Shown piece after piece: positions 11,975 to 23,300 of a DNA stretch of 64,000 nt. Below the pieces are notes generated by a model. The model was not told the origin of the DNA. It saw only the letters and a program-made list of their open reading frames with translations, and did no database searches. Position 1 is the first letter of the stretch; each line of letters begins with the position of its first letter. The DNA comes from Gigaspora rosea (Eukaryota > Glomeromycota > Glomeromycetes > Diversisporales > Gigasporaceae): the NCBI GenBank assembly GCA_003550325.1, contig QKWP01000048.1:134561-198560 (forward strand). The letters run 5' to 3'. Position numbers and translations under genes: made by a program.

Positions 11975-12310
11975 AAATTATTCACTTTTTGTAATTTTGC
12001 TCAATCAAATTTTAAGATTAGGCATAATATAAAAATCAAATCAAAAGCTCCAAATGTTTATTAAAAAACTATCTACAGTACTGCATTTTAATTAAAAATG
12101 TTCTTTGTAAAATTTTACTAAAGTCATACTATAGCAACTATATTTTTTTAACTCTAAACCCTCTAACCTAATTATAATGTGGTTTAATTAGCTTTAATTT
12201 ATATATAATTTTTTTATTTAGAAACACATTTGTTTTGACTATTATATTATACCTAATCCTAAATTTTGATTGGTCAAAATTGCAGGTAGTGAACAATTTT
12301 TGTAGGAACA
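11975..12310. mobile_element. Diverged MITE related to 61794-62090
   Basis: Left CTTCTACAAAAATTATTCAC and right GAACAATTTTTGTAGGAACA are inverted. The interior shares AATTAAAAATGTTC, TTGTAAAATTTTAC and AACACATTTGTTTTGACTAT with the MITE in intron 12 of copy B. Where the relative has ACGTTACACATGATC, this copy reads ATTATACCTAATC, as expected after CpG decay. Confidence 0.75.
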
Positions 12311-12352
12311 CTATCTAAGATGGTGATGCTAGGTAGTTTACTAGTAGTTTAA

Positions 12353-12429
12353 TGCACAGGGGCATTAATTTGAATTTTGGCCTGAATTAAGCTTAATTTA
12401 GGCTAAAATTCAAAATTATACACTGTGTG
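12353..12429. mobile_element. 77-bp palindromic mini-element
   Basis: TGCACAGGGGCATTAATTTG at the left mirrors ATTATACACTGTGTGT at the right, around the centre GAATTAAGCTTAATTT. It is one of the smallest foldback repeats in the window and has a second copy at 10457-10525. Confidence 0.8.
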
Positions 12430-12920
12430 TTATTTTGCAATTATATGGTAATATGAATGTATTTTTTTTATCAGTAGTTTTTTCTTAAGACCTATCAGGT
12501 AATCGACACCTTCATCAAGTAATATCAAATGTGTTTTATAAAAAGAAAATAGCAGATAAATATGTAGAAATGGGTTGATACATATGATAATGCAAGCAAA
12601 GCTGTCTTTGCAATTGGGTTTACTATTGATACAGATTGCAAGTATGTATATATTTTATTTTTTATTTTTATTTATTTAAATATTTAAATATTTGAGATGT
12701 TAATAGCTTATGTATTTACATATTTATAATTTTTTGTAGTTGGCTTGTTAAAACTAAACATACAATTCCCAGCATTAATATAAATAAAGAGCCTCAATAA
12801 TAATTTATTTTGTTTTATGCTAAATACATAAATTTCTAGAATTATTTATGGATTAATTTTATTTTTTATTTAACAGGAAACATACATTAAGATTTCATTA
12901 TTAACATAGATTTTCTTTTT
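12430..12920. other. AT-rich gene-free stretch before the CpG boundary
   Basis: Nothing recognisable. It contains ATCAGTAGTTTTTTCTTAAGACCTATCAGGT-like text that resembles 15615-15650, so perhaps another MITE arm relic. Confidence 0.5.
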
Positions 12921-12927
12921 TTTTTTA

Positions 12928-13352
12928 GCGAGAGTTTCGTCATTTCAAATTCGGGTTTTCGTCTTTCGTCAGAAGGATTAGAGGTTACATCATTTGTTAG
13001 AGGTTCATCATTTGTCATTTTGCAAAACGGTTTCGTCTAACAATTATAGTTTCAGTGGTTTTCCCGGCAACAAAAGCATCATAACGCCAGAAGGCGTTTA
13101 TTCATTAACTAGTTTTCAAAGATTCCTAACCAAAAAATCGCGCTTTAATTTTATTTATTTTTTCTCAAAATATATATATATATATATAATCGCTGAGTTT
13201 CGTCACCAGTTTCGTCATTCGTCACGGCTTTCATCATTCGTCGTGAGTTTCGTCACGAGTTTCGTCATTCGTCATTCGTCTAATTGAAGCTGCCTGACGA
13301 AACGGATCCGTCATTCGTCTAGACGAAACTACTGTATTTCGTCATTCGTCAG
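12928..13352. repeat. TTTCGTC/ATTCGTC repeat cluster, probable hAT-like element
   Basis: TTTCGTCATTCGTC and its inverse GACGAAAC crowd both ends (12936-13060 and 13195-13350) around a plain centre with a TA microsatellite (13170-13189). TIRs and a target duplication could not be fixed. Its left edge marks a sharp rise in CpG. The 97-codon frame at 12994-13287 is built from the repeat and is not a gene. Confidence 0.6.
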
Positions 13353-13360
13353 GCATCATT

Positions 13361-13496
13361 AGTGGTGGCAAAAAAACGAAACTCAGTCCCGTGATTTCCG
13401 TGATTACAAATCATTAAAATCAATGATTTGTAAGCACAGTTTGAAACTCTATTTTGCTCGGAAATCACGGGACCAAAGATCGGTTTTGCCACCACT
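13361..13496. mobile_element. MITE with AGTGGTGGCAAAA ends (136 bp)
   Basis: AGTGGTGGCAAAAAAACG and GGTTTTGCCACCACT are inverted at the outer ends, with inner arms CCCGTGATTTCCG / CGGAAATCACGGG. An inner hairpin ACAAATCATTAAAATCAATGATTTGT forms the centre. The end sequence resembles hAT termini, but the flanks do not give a clear duplication. Confidence 0.85.
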
Positions 13497-14074
13497 GATT
13501 CACCTTGAGAACAGAGTTTGAGTCTAAAATTTCACATTAATCTCCCAATGCCTACTGAATCAGTATGAAGAAAGTTAATTTCGAAGATAAACAAATAAAT
13601 AAAAGGATATAAAAGAACTTTCTAAGCCGAACCATTATGTCACGGGAAAACCGTGACAATGTCCATTATGCTGATTCCATCTGATTAGTAAAATCAATAG
13701 AACGGGTCTTGAAAATTCTCGAATTCTTTGCTGATCTGCATCTTCAATGCAGATCACAAGGGATTTCGTTTTCAATAAGCTGTGGCAGATCTCCATATTC
13801 ATATTTACAGATTTTTCAATGGTTTCAAGACCCACTCTAACCAGATTAATTTTTTGCATAACGCATGATATATCTCCATATGTTGATTACGCAATATCGT
13901 TATTATTATAAATTTTAAAATTTATTATTATGGAAGTACGTTTCTGATTATTAATTTCAGAAATTTATCATTGCAAAATTAGTTTTCATTTATGGATTTG
14001 CTCTTTCGATGATGTTAGATCTGCTATTGTTATTTAAACATAGATTTTGTCTTTCGCTATTTACACAAATTTTT
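13497..14074. other. Gene-poor segment with a 74-codon minus-strand frame
   Basis: The frame 13635-13859 (minus) starts at a real ATG and reads MQKINLVRVGLETIEKSVN..., but I recognise no family. It has more balanced base usage than its surroundings. Gene status is unproven. Confidence 0.3.
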
Positions 14075-14478
14075 CCGATTAACTTGCCACTTATTTTACA
14101 GATGAATAGTTCACTTAATAGACAATATATTTCGTTTACAGCTCATTTCACAACGTAACTGGTAATTCCAGTCATTATCGTTAGGGTTACAATGAAGCGA
14201 CTATCAGAAAAGTATAATGTCTCGAAATGAGTTTGGTGTTGATCTTTCTTTTTTTTAACAATTTTTTTTTTTTGATCACTTTCTTTGTTATAAAGTTCGT
14301 TGAATATCGATGCATGTTTATTTTGAAGACAATAAAAAATACGTAGATTTTCGGTGGATTTCGTAATGCCAAAAGTGGCTTTGACTTTTTCTTCATCTAA
14401 AAATAAGCTTTTCGATGTTAAATGAGCGTAGATGAAATATGACGTCTTTAAGGTGATTGTCGATGAAATGATACAGAC
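14075..14478. mobile_element. Relative of the 5057-5342 MITE
   Basis: Shares GGTAATTCCAGTCATTATCG (cf. GTAATTCTGGTCATTGTC), TTAGGGTTACAATGAAG and the right part AAGGTGATTGTCGATGAAATGATA with the element at 5057-5342. The left terminus is diverged. Confidence 0.65.
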
Positions 14479-15540
14479 CCGTTAGATGATTATGAAGTTA
14501 TCTTTCTTTTTTGCTATTGATTTCTTTGTAGTGAAAATTTAGTCTATTGTCCAGTGACTCATAAATTAAGCGTAATGTATTATCATTATTAGATATTAGT
14601 AAGCGCATATTGGCACCACGATCTCCGCAGGCAATGCAAGGACCTCATATGTTTGTATTAGTGACTGCCATAACAGTGCATGGATCCTCGTTTGAACTTG
14701 CAGCTGCGATAGCAATTCAAGGATCTCATGTTTGATAATTAGGCACTATTGGTGTTGGGCTCCGCATCGATAATAGTACAAAACTTTTTCATTTGATTAG
14801 GCTCCGAAACTATGAGAGTAACGTAAGGATCTCATAACAATGTAAGTGTTGTCTGGTGATTAGGCTCCTCATATTTTCAGTTAATATGTATAATCGGCGA
14901 GTATAGAGATCTAGCAGCTAGGCTATTTGAACATAGGGGTTATGAATTTATCACATTACGTCCCTGCTCGGCATCACATGTTGAGCAGCTATTTTATTGA
15001 CTGATTAAAGTGCTAGTGTTTTTATGGATATTGTATGCACATACGGTAGGGCTGCAAATAAAAACAAAACGGTGAATAACTATATTATTTATTCGGTATA
15101 TACCGTACTGTGCGTGGAAAAATTGATTAATATAGATGTACTGTATCATCATATAATCATAACTAAGTATAAAATTACATGAAAAGCAATCCAATCAGAT
15201 ACACGGATTCGGATACACCCTTTCACTTGCCACATAATCATACATTCCATTCCTGGTATGGACTATTAAAGCCCCTTCGACACTTTTGGTCAAGATTTTC
15301 AAATGATTTTTATTTATATGCAGTATTTTTTTATTACACATTATTAATAATAAAATATCGAGATCATCAATTTTAACTGGCGAATTTGAATTCATGTGAC
15401 CTTATTCATACAAAAAATTTAAGTTGAAATTTCGTGTAACACAATCTTTAATCGCATTTTTCTTAAAACTCAAAATTCTCAAAAGGGGTTTTCCTAGTCC
15501 ATTCCCCATTTAATTGTTATATAAAAAATTAGATGAGATG
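14479..15540. other. Unrecognised segment with degenerate direct repeats
   Basis: At 14610-14870 the text returns roughly every 75-90 bp to CAAGGA(T/C)CTCAT and GATTAGGCTCC, a decayed tandem repeat. ORFs here (up to 66 codons) overlap on both strands and look like chance. Confidence 0.5.
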
Positions 15541-15550
15541 TTGATATATT

Positions 15551-15819
15551 AGGCAATGCAAAGTTAATTTTTCGTTTTTGCATTACATGGAATCTGAAAA
15601 TTGGGTCTGGTTTTTTTTTTTATCAGTCCTATCAGATAACTCGGCGATTAAGATCTCAACCAAATGATACGGGATAAAAATATAAAAATACGAAAAACAA
15701 ATAATGACAAAATAGAATAATTGACAAAAATAAAATAATTGGGTTTAAAAAGGAAATTGAAAATTGAAAAAATGGGTCGGCCGAATAATGCAAAACGTAA
15801 AATCAATTTTGCGCAGCCT
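15551..15819. mobile_element. MITE with AGGCAATGCAAAGTTAATTT ends
   Basis: The left end AGGCAATGCAAAGTTAATTT and following TTTGCATTA are inverted at the right end (TAATGCAAAACG... to GCGCAGCCTT). The same terminal sequence is the building block of the arrays at 1-1040 and 35330-36420, and similar pieces occur near 44635 and 45262. Target duplication not resolved. Confidence 0.75.
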
Positions 15820-16047
15820 TAAACGTTTTTATATTCTCGTTGACTTTTATTGCAAATATTATGAGGGATGATTCATGGAATTTCCATTTATCATAAAAGG
15901 TAATTTAATTTTAAAATTAATGACAAATTTGATGAACTTAAAAATTTTAGCTCAGATCATACTGATCAAAAAAAAAAAGATTTTCCAGTAAATTTATCAT
16001 AGTAAATATAAACTTGGGTACAGATAATTTCCTAGAACAAATGATAT

Positions 16048-16062
16048 ACGTACGTACGTTAT
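16048..16062. repeat. ACGT microsatellite
   Basis: TACGTACGTACGT near the left limit of the duplication; copy B has an expanded and altered version at 53408-53432. Confidence 0.9.
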
Positions 16063-16259
16063 TGAAACCCTTTTATCAGTTATGTAAAGGGGTAAATTTG
16101 CCATAAACAGTTTGTTTTATGGATTAAAACGTGGCATAAGAATTTTCAACTGTATATTATATCAAATTTTAATAAAGGGCATGCTTATATATCAACAATT
16201 AATTGGTCAAGCATAAACTTATTAACTATAATAGTAGCTTTTTATATCAGATATCAAAT

Positions 16260-16303
16260 GCACGTACTACGTATGTGTACGTACGTGTACGTACGTGCGT
16301 ATG
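16260..16303. repeat. ACGT/GTGTACGT microsatellite
   Basis: Runs of CGTACGTGTACGTACGTG; found only in copy A. Confidence 0.85.
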
Positions 16304-18032
16304 GTGCAGGAAATTTAAAATTTCAATCTCAATATAGAGATAATGCACAAATTTCTTAACTATCAGTCCCAATAGAATATGAATCCAATATTTTCACATA
16401 ACCATAACACGCCAAGAAAAATATGTACATGATACATGATATATTCTTAATAGCAATCATTCTATGCACATTGCTTAAACCTTAACCGTTATATAAATTG
16501 ATGGCCTCCAATGAGTTTGCTAAACTTTATTCTATATAAAGTGACTGAAGCTTTTCATTCGTATTTGTGTAAAAATTACACAAATTTATAGTAAATACTA
16601 TCGTGGTGGGATACAATATGCGGGTCTTTGTTAACTTTCCCTCGAATTTAACTCGTTGATTTTATACTTTTACTGAAGTATTGTTAAGGTCCTTTCCACT
16701 TTCAATCAAACGTCTCCTCATCTGTGACCACAAGATAAATTACTTAGTGTATATTAAGAACGTTTATATTCAAAGGGAAACTATAATAACCGATCGTTAT
16801 TCGTTGTTATTTTTATTAGAAAATTTCATTTCTTCAATTTATTATTATCCGGTTACACGCATTAGGCTAAGCTATTAAACTTTTAATTAGTTTTATGCAC
16901 CACACAAATTAAAACATCACGCCGTGAACCCGAGGTCACAAATTGTACCGCGACAATACATAAATTTTTAGTAAACATAATTTAATATCCAAACAAATAA
17001 ATAAATATATATATATATTTTTATTTTGTTGCAAATTTTTATTTGTTTTAATCTTTTTTTCTGATATACATAGTGATAGTAAAGTCATATTAAGTTATAT
17101 TACCCTATATCACCCATTTTTTCCAGAGCATTTTTGTAGATATAACTAAGTTAGGAATATATAAAACATATAAAAACATATATACCGATCTTGGTGGAAA
17201 GTCCCTATACAGGACATTTTTATTTCAAAACGATTATAACGATTATCATTTAACTGATAATGTTTAGTAATCATTATATAATCATTCAGCTGTCTCTAAA
17301 TACTCAAATATATGAAATGTCAAAATTATTAGCGTTAAGATTTATAAGTGCATCCTTTCTATATATTTATTCCCTGCATACTGTACTTATGCACGCACTG
17401 TACGTACGTCGTATTTCACACGTCAGATCTCGTTACACCACAATTTCATCATATCTCATAATAACGAGGCGGCATTGGTCCACAGGTATAGGAGTAAGAA
17501 ATAATTGTATTTCCAAGAATCCATACGTAGAACGAGATTTCGTGTATGACTGGTACATTTAAATTGACTTTATTTTTTATTTTTTTTTTTTATTTTTCAT
17601 TAGGTTTGTTATTGAAACCTAATGCGTATATTTATAAGAAGCGTATTTATGAGAAGATAACTATAAATACAAAAATAGGCAGAGTTATGAATGACTAGAA
17701 TAACCAGACTTATATGGTTTCATGAATTCATGGATTCATCATTGTTCAAACAATGAAATAAATCCCTGAAATCGACCGCCTAAGTTTGAACATTAGATAA
17801 ATAATAGTATCATGCATGAAGTTGACATTCGCCTGAAGTGTAACTTCAGGTGCCTGAAGTCGTACTTGTCCCCTGAAATTAGATTATCTTGCGCATGTTA
17901 GCTAAGTAATTTATGCAAATGTAACCAGGTAAGTGTTAACTTCAGGCACGACAATTTGTCAAAATGTTTGAAAATATTTAACAAGTACTGTATAACAAAT
18001 ATGCAAATTAAATCCACGGTATTAATTTAGTG

Positions 18033-19153
18033 TAGAGGTCGGAACCGGTTAGTATAAATTCGGGTTAACCCGGTTTTAATAATAACTAGATTTTAATATC
18101 ATAGTAAATCGGTTTTATAGTAAAAATTTCATACTAAACCCAGCCTCCTTAATTCGGGGATCCGTTAAAGCCAGTCACCATCACGTGACTGACAGCCAAT
18201 CAAATTGTAAAATTTTGATCGTCCCAAAACAAAGAAAAAAAAATGAAAAAACCACCAAAAATACAAGAAACGAGTGTCTAAACCTGTCTCGGAGAATTAA
18301 TAAAAAATGTCGGGGAGGCAATTTTACCTACGAGAAAACTCTAACCCTATCTCCTAACTAACCCTACCCTAATTTTAATTAAATAATAAAAAAACATATA
18401 AAGGCACCTGGCTTTAACGGTCCCCCTAATTCGGTTTTTGGATTCAAACCGGTGTTACCATTCGAATTTGGGGAGCATAGCTCAAAAGAAATAAACATTT
18501 AGGGTCGAGTTTGCAAATATATACAAATCGAATATAATGATAAAATAAAATAAAAGTCAAGAGTTAACATTCACTAAGGAGTCTTTATTATAAAGGAGGA
18601 ATCACTAAGATAATGCCTAAAGAAATTACAAGGCAAATACATGTGACTTATATACATGTTCGATATACAGCACATAAATAATTTAAACTACTCAATTGTC
18701 GGGTCAACTTCCTTATAATTTTACTAATCTTTAATTCCTTCAACACCAATAAACTTCCTCTTGCATTACTATCTGCATTAATACATTATATCTGAAACAT
18801 TAATCTTGAAATCTGCTTTACTAACTCTTCATCGGGATAGTAGATTCGTGATAATATATGAAAGCTTGATTGTTCAACGATGCTTAGTATTGTTCATGCA
18901 TCGAACCAATTCACTTTCTCGCGTCATAGAATAATTACTATTGAGTTCGTGTATAGTAATAAAATCTGTGTATAGCGGGATATATATGGAAAACGGGATA
19001 AATATAGATGGTAATAATAAATATCTATAAATGGTAATAACGAAGGGTGAGTATAGAGAAACAATTTAGGAAAGGGACGAAGGATAAAATTAGGTAACGA
19101 AGTAACATAGGAGCGCAGAAATATTACTATAGTAACACCGGTTCCGATCTCTA
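18033..19153. mobile_element. hAT-type non-autonomous element (1121 bp) in the flank of copy A
   Basis: Ends are TAGAGGTCGGAACCGG and CCGGTTCCGATCTCTA, inverted with one mismatch. Flanking 8-mers are ATTTAGTG and ATTTAGTA (7 of 8). Copy B has the empty site. The ends are rich in CCGGTT/GGTTAACC motifs. An 81-codon frame on the minus strand near 18924 has no recognisable domain and is not called. A second element is nested at 18157-18425. Confidence 0.88.
18157..18425. mobile_element. Nested MITE with GGGATCCGTTAAAGCCAG ends and 8-bp TSD
   Basis: Left end GGGATCCGTTAAAGCCAG and right end CTGGCTTTAACGGTCCCC are inverted copies. Flanks are TTAATTCG (18149-18156) and CTAATTCG (18426-18433), 7 of 8 matching. 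It lies inside the hAT element 18033-19153, so it is the younger insertion. It has no coding capacity. Confidence 0.85.
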
Positions 19154-19660
19154 ATTTAGTATCAATCATTATCAGTTATCGATGTATCAACATAATTTTC
19201 TATAAAATATTATAATTGAATGCGTAGCAAACAATAATAATATATTATTTTATACGTTATAGAAATTGACTTGATAAAAAAAAAAATTATTTTATTAATA
19301 ATTAGAAAAACCAACCTGTTAGAAATTGTAGAGATTTAAATTTAAAGGATGAAAACAACTTTCGTTATCAAAATTACATAAGAGTAAATGATGCATCCCT
19401 TTCAATGTTTCTACATGTGAATATTAAAAAATGGTTAAACTCGAACGTTCGCAAAGCCAAGAAAAACTGAAAATGAAAGGTTCAAAAAAAAAAGAAAGTT
19501 TAAATCGGTTTTATAGTATTGATTTAAAATAATTGAAGTAAAATATTACGCATGTAAATAGATATATAACATTACAACTTTCTAATAAGTATATGCTGGT
19601 TCAAAGCCTTTGTTTACGTAGACTTTTTTTTTTGGTTTGTATCACTCATAAAAGATTTTC

Positions 19661-19773
19661 CGTACGTACGTACGTATGTACATTGCTTCTTTCATGACTA
19701 ATTAACTCACGATTTCTTTAAACGTTTCACATGCAGCACATATTTGTGTATTTCTCGTACGTACGTACGTACA
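19661..19773. repeat. Two ACGT microsatellites about 700 bp upstream of the kinase
   Basis: CGTACGTACGTACGTA at 19662 and CGTACGTACGTACGTA at 19759. Copy B has matching, differently sized runs at 56640-56665 and 56740-56765, so the loci are shared but length-variable. Confidence 0.9.
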
Positions 19774-20344
19774 AACATTGATGCGTGACACTTATACGAA
19801 TAATATAATCGTGTGAGAATGAGGATCGTTCTTTTATATCACATAGGATTATTTGTCGTGATGACAGCTATCTAAAATTTATATGCGTTTCGGAATAGGA
19901 AAGAGCGCTGTCATAATTGAAATATTTATCTACTGTATAACTACTGTATATTTAACTAGCTATATTGCAGCTTCGAAGCTTAAAAATTTTATAAAATTAT
20001 TAAATAAAATATTATGATAAAACATTGAATGGATTTTAAGAATTTGAATTTTTAATATTGAAAATCGATCAAAAATATTGAATAATCGAGAACAAAATAT
20101 ATTAATACTAATATTTTTAAGAGTTCACGCGCAATGACGACTTTTTTGTAGTACATATGCACATAGATATATTATGCAGATTATTTACGTATAAAAAAAA
20201 AAAAAAAGGACAAATTCCCGCTTGATTTATAAAAGTATAAAAATCTTATATTTGAATCAAAATTTATAAAATACCCTAATCATTGCTTATTTAAATGATT
20301 TATTAATTCTCATTTTATAGTTTTCCGTTCATTTTTAAGTTTAA

Positions 20345-23300
20345 ATGTCGTTACTTTCGACCCACGGTGATAAAATAAAGAATAATAAACAAAGATATAT
20401 TGATACAGTCTACAATTATGATTGGTCATCAACTTCGCTTGGCCATATAGATTCATGGGAACCTTCTCTCAAAAATGCTTTGGTAATTTGTTGAATTTTA
20501 TTCTTATTTTATACATAAAACTTTTCAATTAAAACAAATCGTGTGTCAATTTCAGAGTTTATGCCTTCAAAATGCATTTCCCTGCGTTTTATATACTGGT
20601 CCAGGTTGGGTAATGATATATAATGAAGGTAAATCAATTATTAAAAAATTAACCTATTTTTGATCGATTAACTTTAAATAACCAGTATATTGATTTATAT
20701 AGCTTGGCAACCAATATTAAAAACGAAACATCCATACGGTTAATTAGATAATTTCATATATACTTAATATAATTATAATAAACTCTATCAATTTTATAAA
20801 GGTTAACATCTTTTTAAAATTAAATAGCTTTAGGAAAACCATTTAAAGAAGTTTGGCCTGAAATATATGAGAGTTTTTATGCACAATTCCAAAGGTAAGT
20901 AAAGTGAAGTAATAATTGGTTGATATTGAGATTGGCTGAAATTGTTTGAGTGTTTAGAACCTCATTGAAATATAAATCCTATTTACACTTTTTTTTATCA
21001 GTGAATATATAATTAAAAATTTAAAAAACTTTTTTTTCAATTTTTCAGTTTCAATCTATGCAAAACTTCAGCCATAATATTAAAAAAAAATTTTTTTTTC
21101 TTTTAATATATGCAGTGTAATAACAAATAGAAAGGGTCTCTTTAAAAAGGATCAATTATACTTATTAGAACGTGACGGATATATTGAAGAGGCGTACTTT
21201 GATTATACATTGAGTCCTATCTTTATATCTGATGGTTCTGTTTATGGTAATTTTTGTATAGCACAAGAAACTACTCAAAAACTTTTGAATGAAAGAAGAT
21301 TAAAAATACTTAGTGAACTTGGTCGCAAGGTTACTGGTTAGTAAATCATACAATAAAAAAAAATATAAACCTTATCAGATGTCAATTCACGCTTGTATTG
21401 ATTTTAATATTTTTTTTTTAAAGATGTGAAATCTTTAGAAAGTGCTTGTCATCTTATAACAAAAGTATTGGGTGATAATAATGCCGATATTCCTTATGCA
21501 ATGATATACTTTGTCAACCACAAAACAAATAATACTTCTGAATCCCTGGTTGCACGTCTCATTACTACAACCTTTGATCATGACAGTAAAAGTGGTTGGC
21601 TTTTTCCTGATTATTTACCTGAAACTCCCGAAACAATTGATTTAACTAATGATGTTGATAAGTGCTATAATACATTTATTGAATTAAAAAGAGTAGCTGC
21701 AACTTATTCATTTTTAAAATGTGGTGATTCTTGGCCAATAAACCTTTTATTAAAGGATGGTGATCATTTAAAAGTTCTTTTAAATAATGGGTCTCAAGCT
21801 GTACTCTTATTGACAAAAATTACTATTTCCGATGATCAAGTTTTATCTGCTATATTGATTTGTGGTATTAATCCACGTCGTACACTTGATGAAAAGTATA
21901 TGGAATTTTTAAAAGTATGCAAAAAATTTTTCATTATTAACTTATCATTTAATAATAAAAAAAATATATATAAATATATACTTATCGAATAAACGTCTTT
22001 TCATCGTATTACAATTTGTTAGCTAATTACAAATCATATGAATACATGCTTATTACATGCGAAATCAATTGAGGAGGAAAGGAGGCGTTCTAAATCATTG
22101 GCTGAATTAAATCGTCAAAAAGTCTTGTTTTTTCAAGGAATTAGTCATGAATTAAAAAGTATTGATTTATAATAAAGTACTTTTTTTCACTTATTTATGT
22201 CATATAAATAGACTAAACATTTTCCTTACATTATGCCAGCTCCGTTAACTTTAATGCTTTCACCACTTGATGACATAATTAATGATTGTCCACAAAAAGC
22301 ACCAATAATGTCACATCTTCAAATTATACGACGTAATGCTCGTCGATTGCTTAAACTTATTAATACTTTATTACAAGTAAGCTATATATTAATTTCAAAT
22401 AATAAAATACACTAATTTTTTGTACAATTATATTAAAGGATATTCACTTCCTGTATAGTTTTCAAATCTAGAATCTGAAAAATTAGAAGCATGTTACCGT
22501 GAGACCAACATAGTGGAATTTACTCAAGAATTAGTTTCTGATTTTAAAAGTATGGCCGAAACATTTGGTTTAGATTATATTATTGATATTCCATTATCTG
22601 ATGAATTTAATCAAGATGTGGGAGATAAGGTTTATTTAGATCATGATATGTATGAAACTATTGTATTTAATCTTTGTAAGTATTTTCTAAAAATTATTCT
22701 AAAATATGTGATTAAACCAATTGTTTTTCAAATTATGCAAAGTTTATCATATTGAAAATATTTTTGTTGGTTAAAAGGTTCGAATGCAATAAAGCATACT
22801 TGGAATGGACGTGTAACTATTCGTTTATATGTTGACTACAAAGATAAGAACAAGATGATAGTTCTTGAAGTGTCGGATACAGGTTAACAAATATTCTTTA
22901 AATTAAATAACCATTTTACTATTATTACTATTATTCTATTATTACTATTACTACCATGATTAATATTATTTTTTAATTTAGGTGTTGGCATCCCAGAATT
23001 AGCCCTTCCAAATATATTCCAACGCTTTTATCGGGTAGAATCTCAAAGTTCACGTAGTCATGAAGGTACTGGAATAGGACTTGCACTTGTAAAAGAACTT
23101 ATAACATCTCATGGTGGAGATATTACTGTTACTTCAATAGTAAATAAAGGAACAACCTTTAAATGTTGGTTTCCAATAGGATGTGATCACTTCCCAACTG
23201 ATAAAATACAATCTAATAATGTTGAAAATCAAATAAGTTATGAACGAGCATTATATAATAATCGCCAACTTTATTTAGAAGAAAGTTCTCAATGGGTTAA

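Larger units (their letters stand above)
16033..20344 (+). repeat. 5' flank of copy A within the segmental duplication
   Basis: From CTAGAACAAATGATATACG (16033) to the kinase ATG, this DNA aligns in order with 53394-57178. Stretches private to A are about 16092-16305 and the hAT insertion 18033-19153. Shared landmarks are the GTAAATACTAT/CTGTA region near 16590 and 53678, CCTGAAGTTGACATTC at 17816 and the ACGT microsatellites before the gene. No open frame longer than about 100 codons has a mate in the other copy, so it is probably promoter and intergenic DNA. Confidence 0.85.

Noticed and set aside
12994-13287. 97-codon plus-strand frame as a gene.
   Set aside because: It is translated TTTCGTC repeat plus a TA microsatellite.
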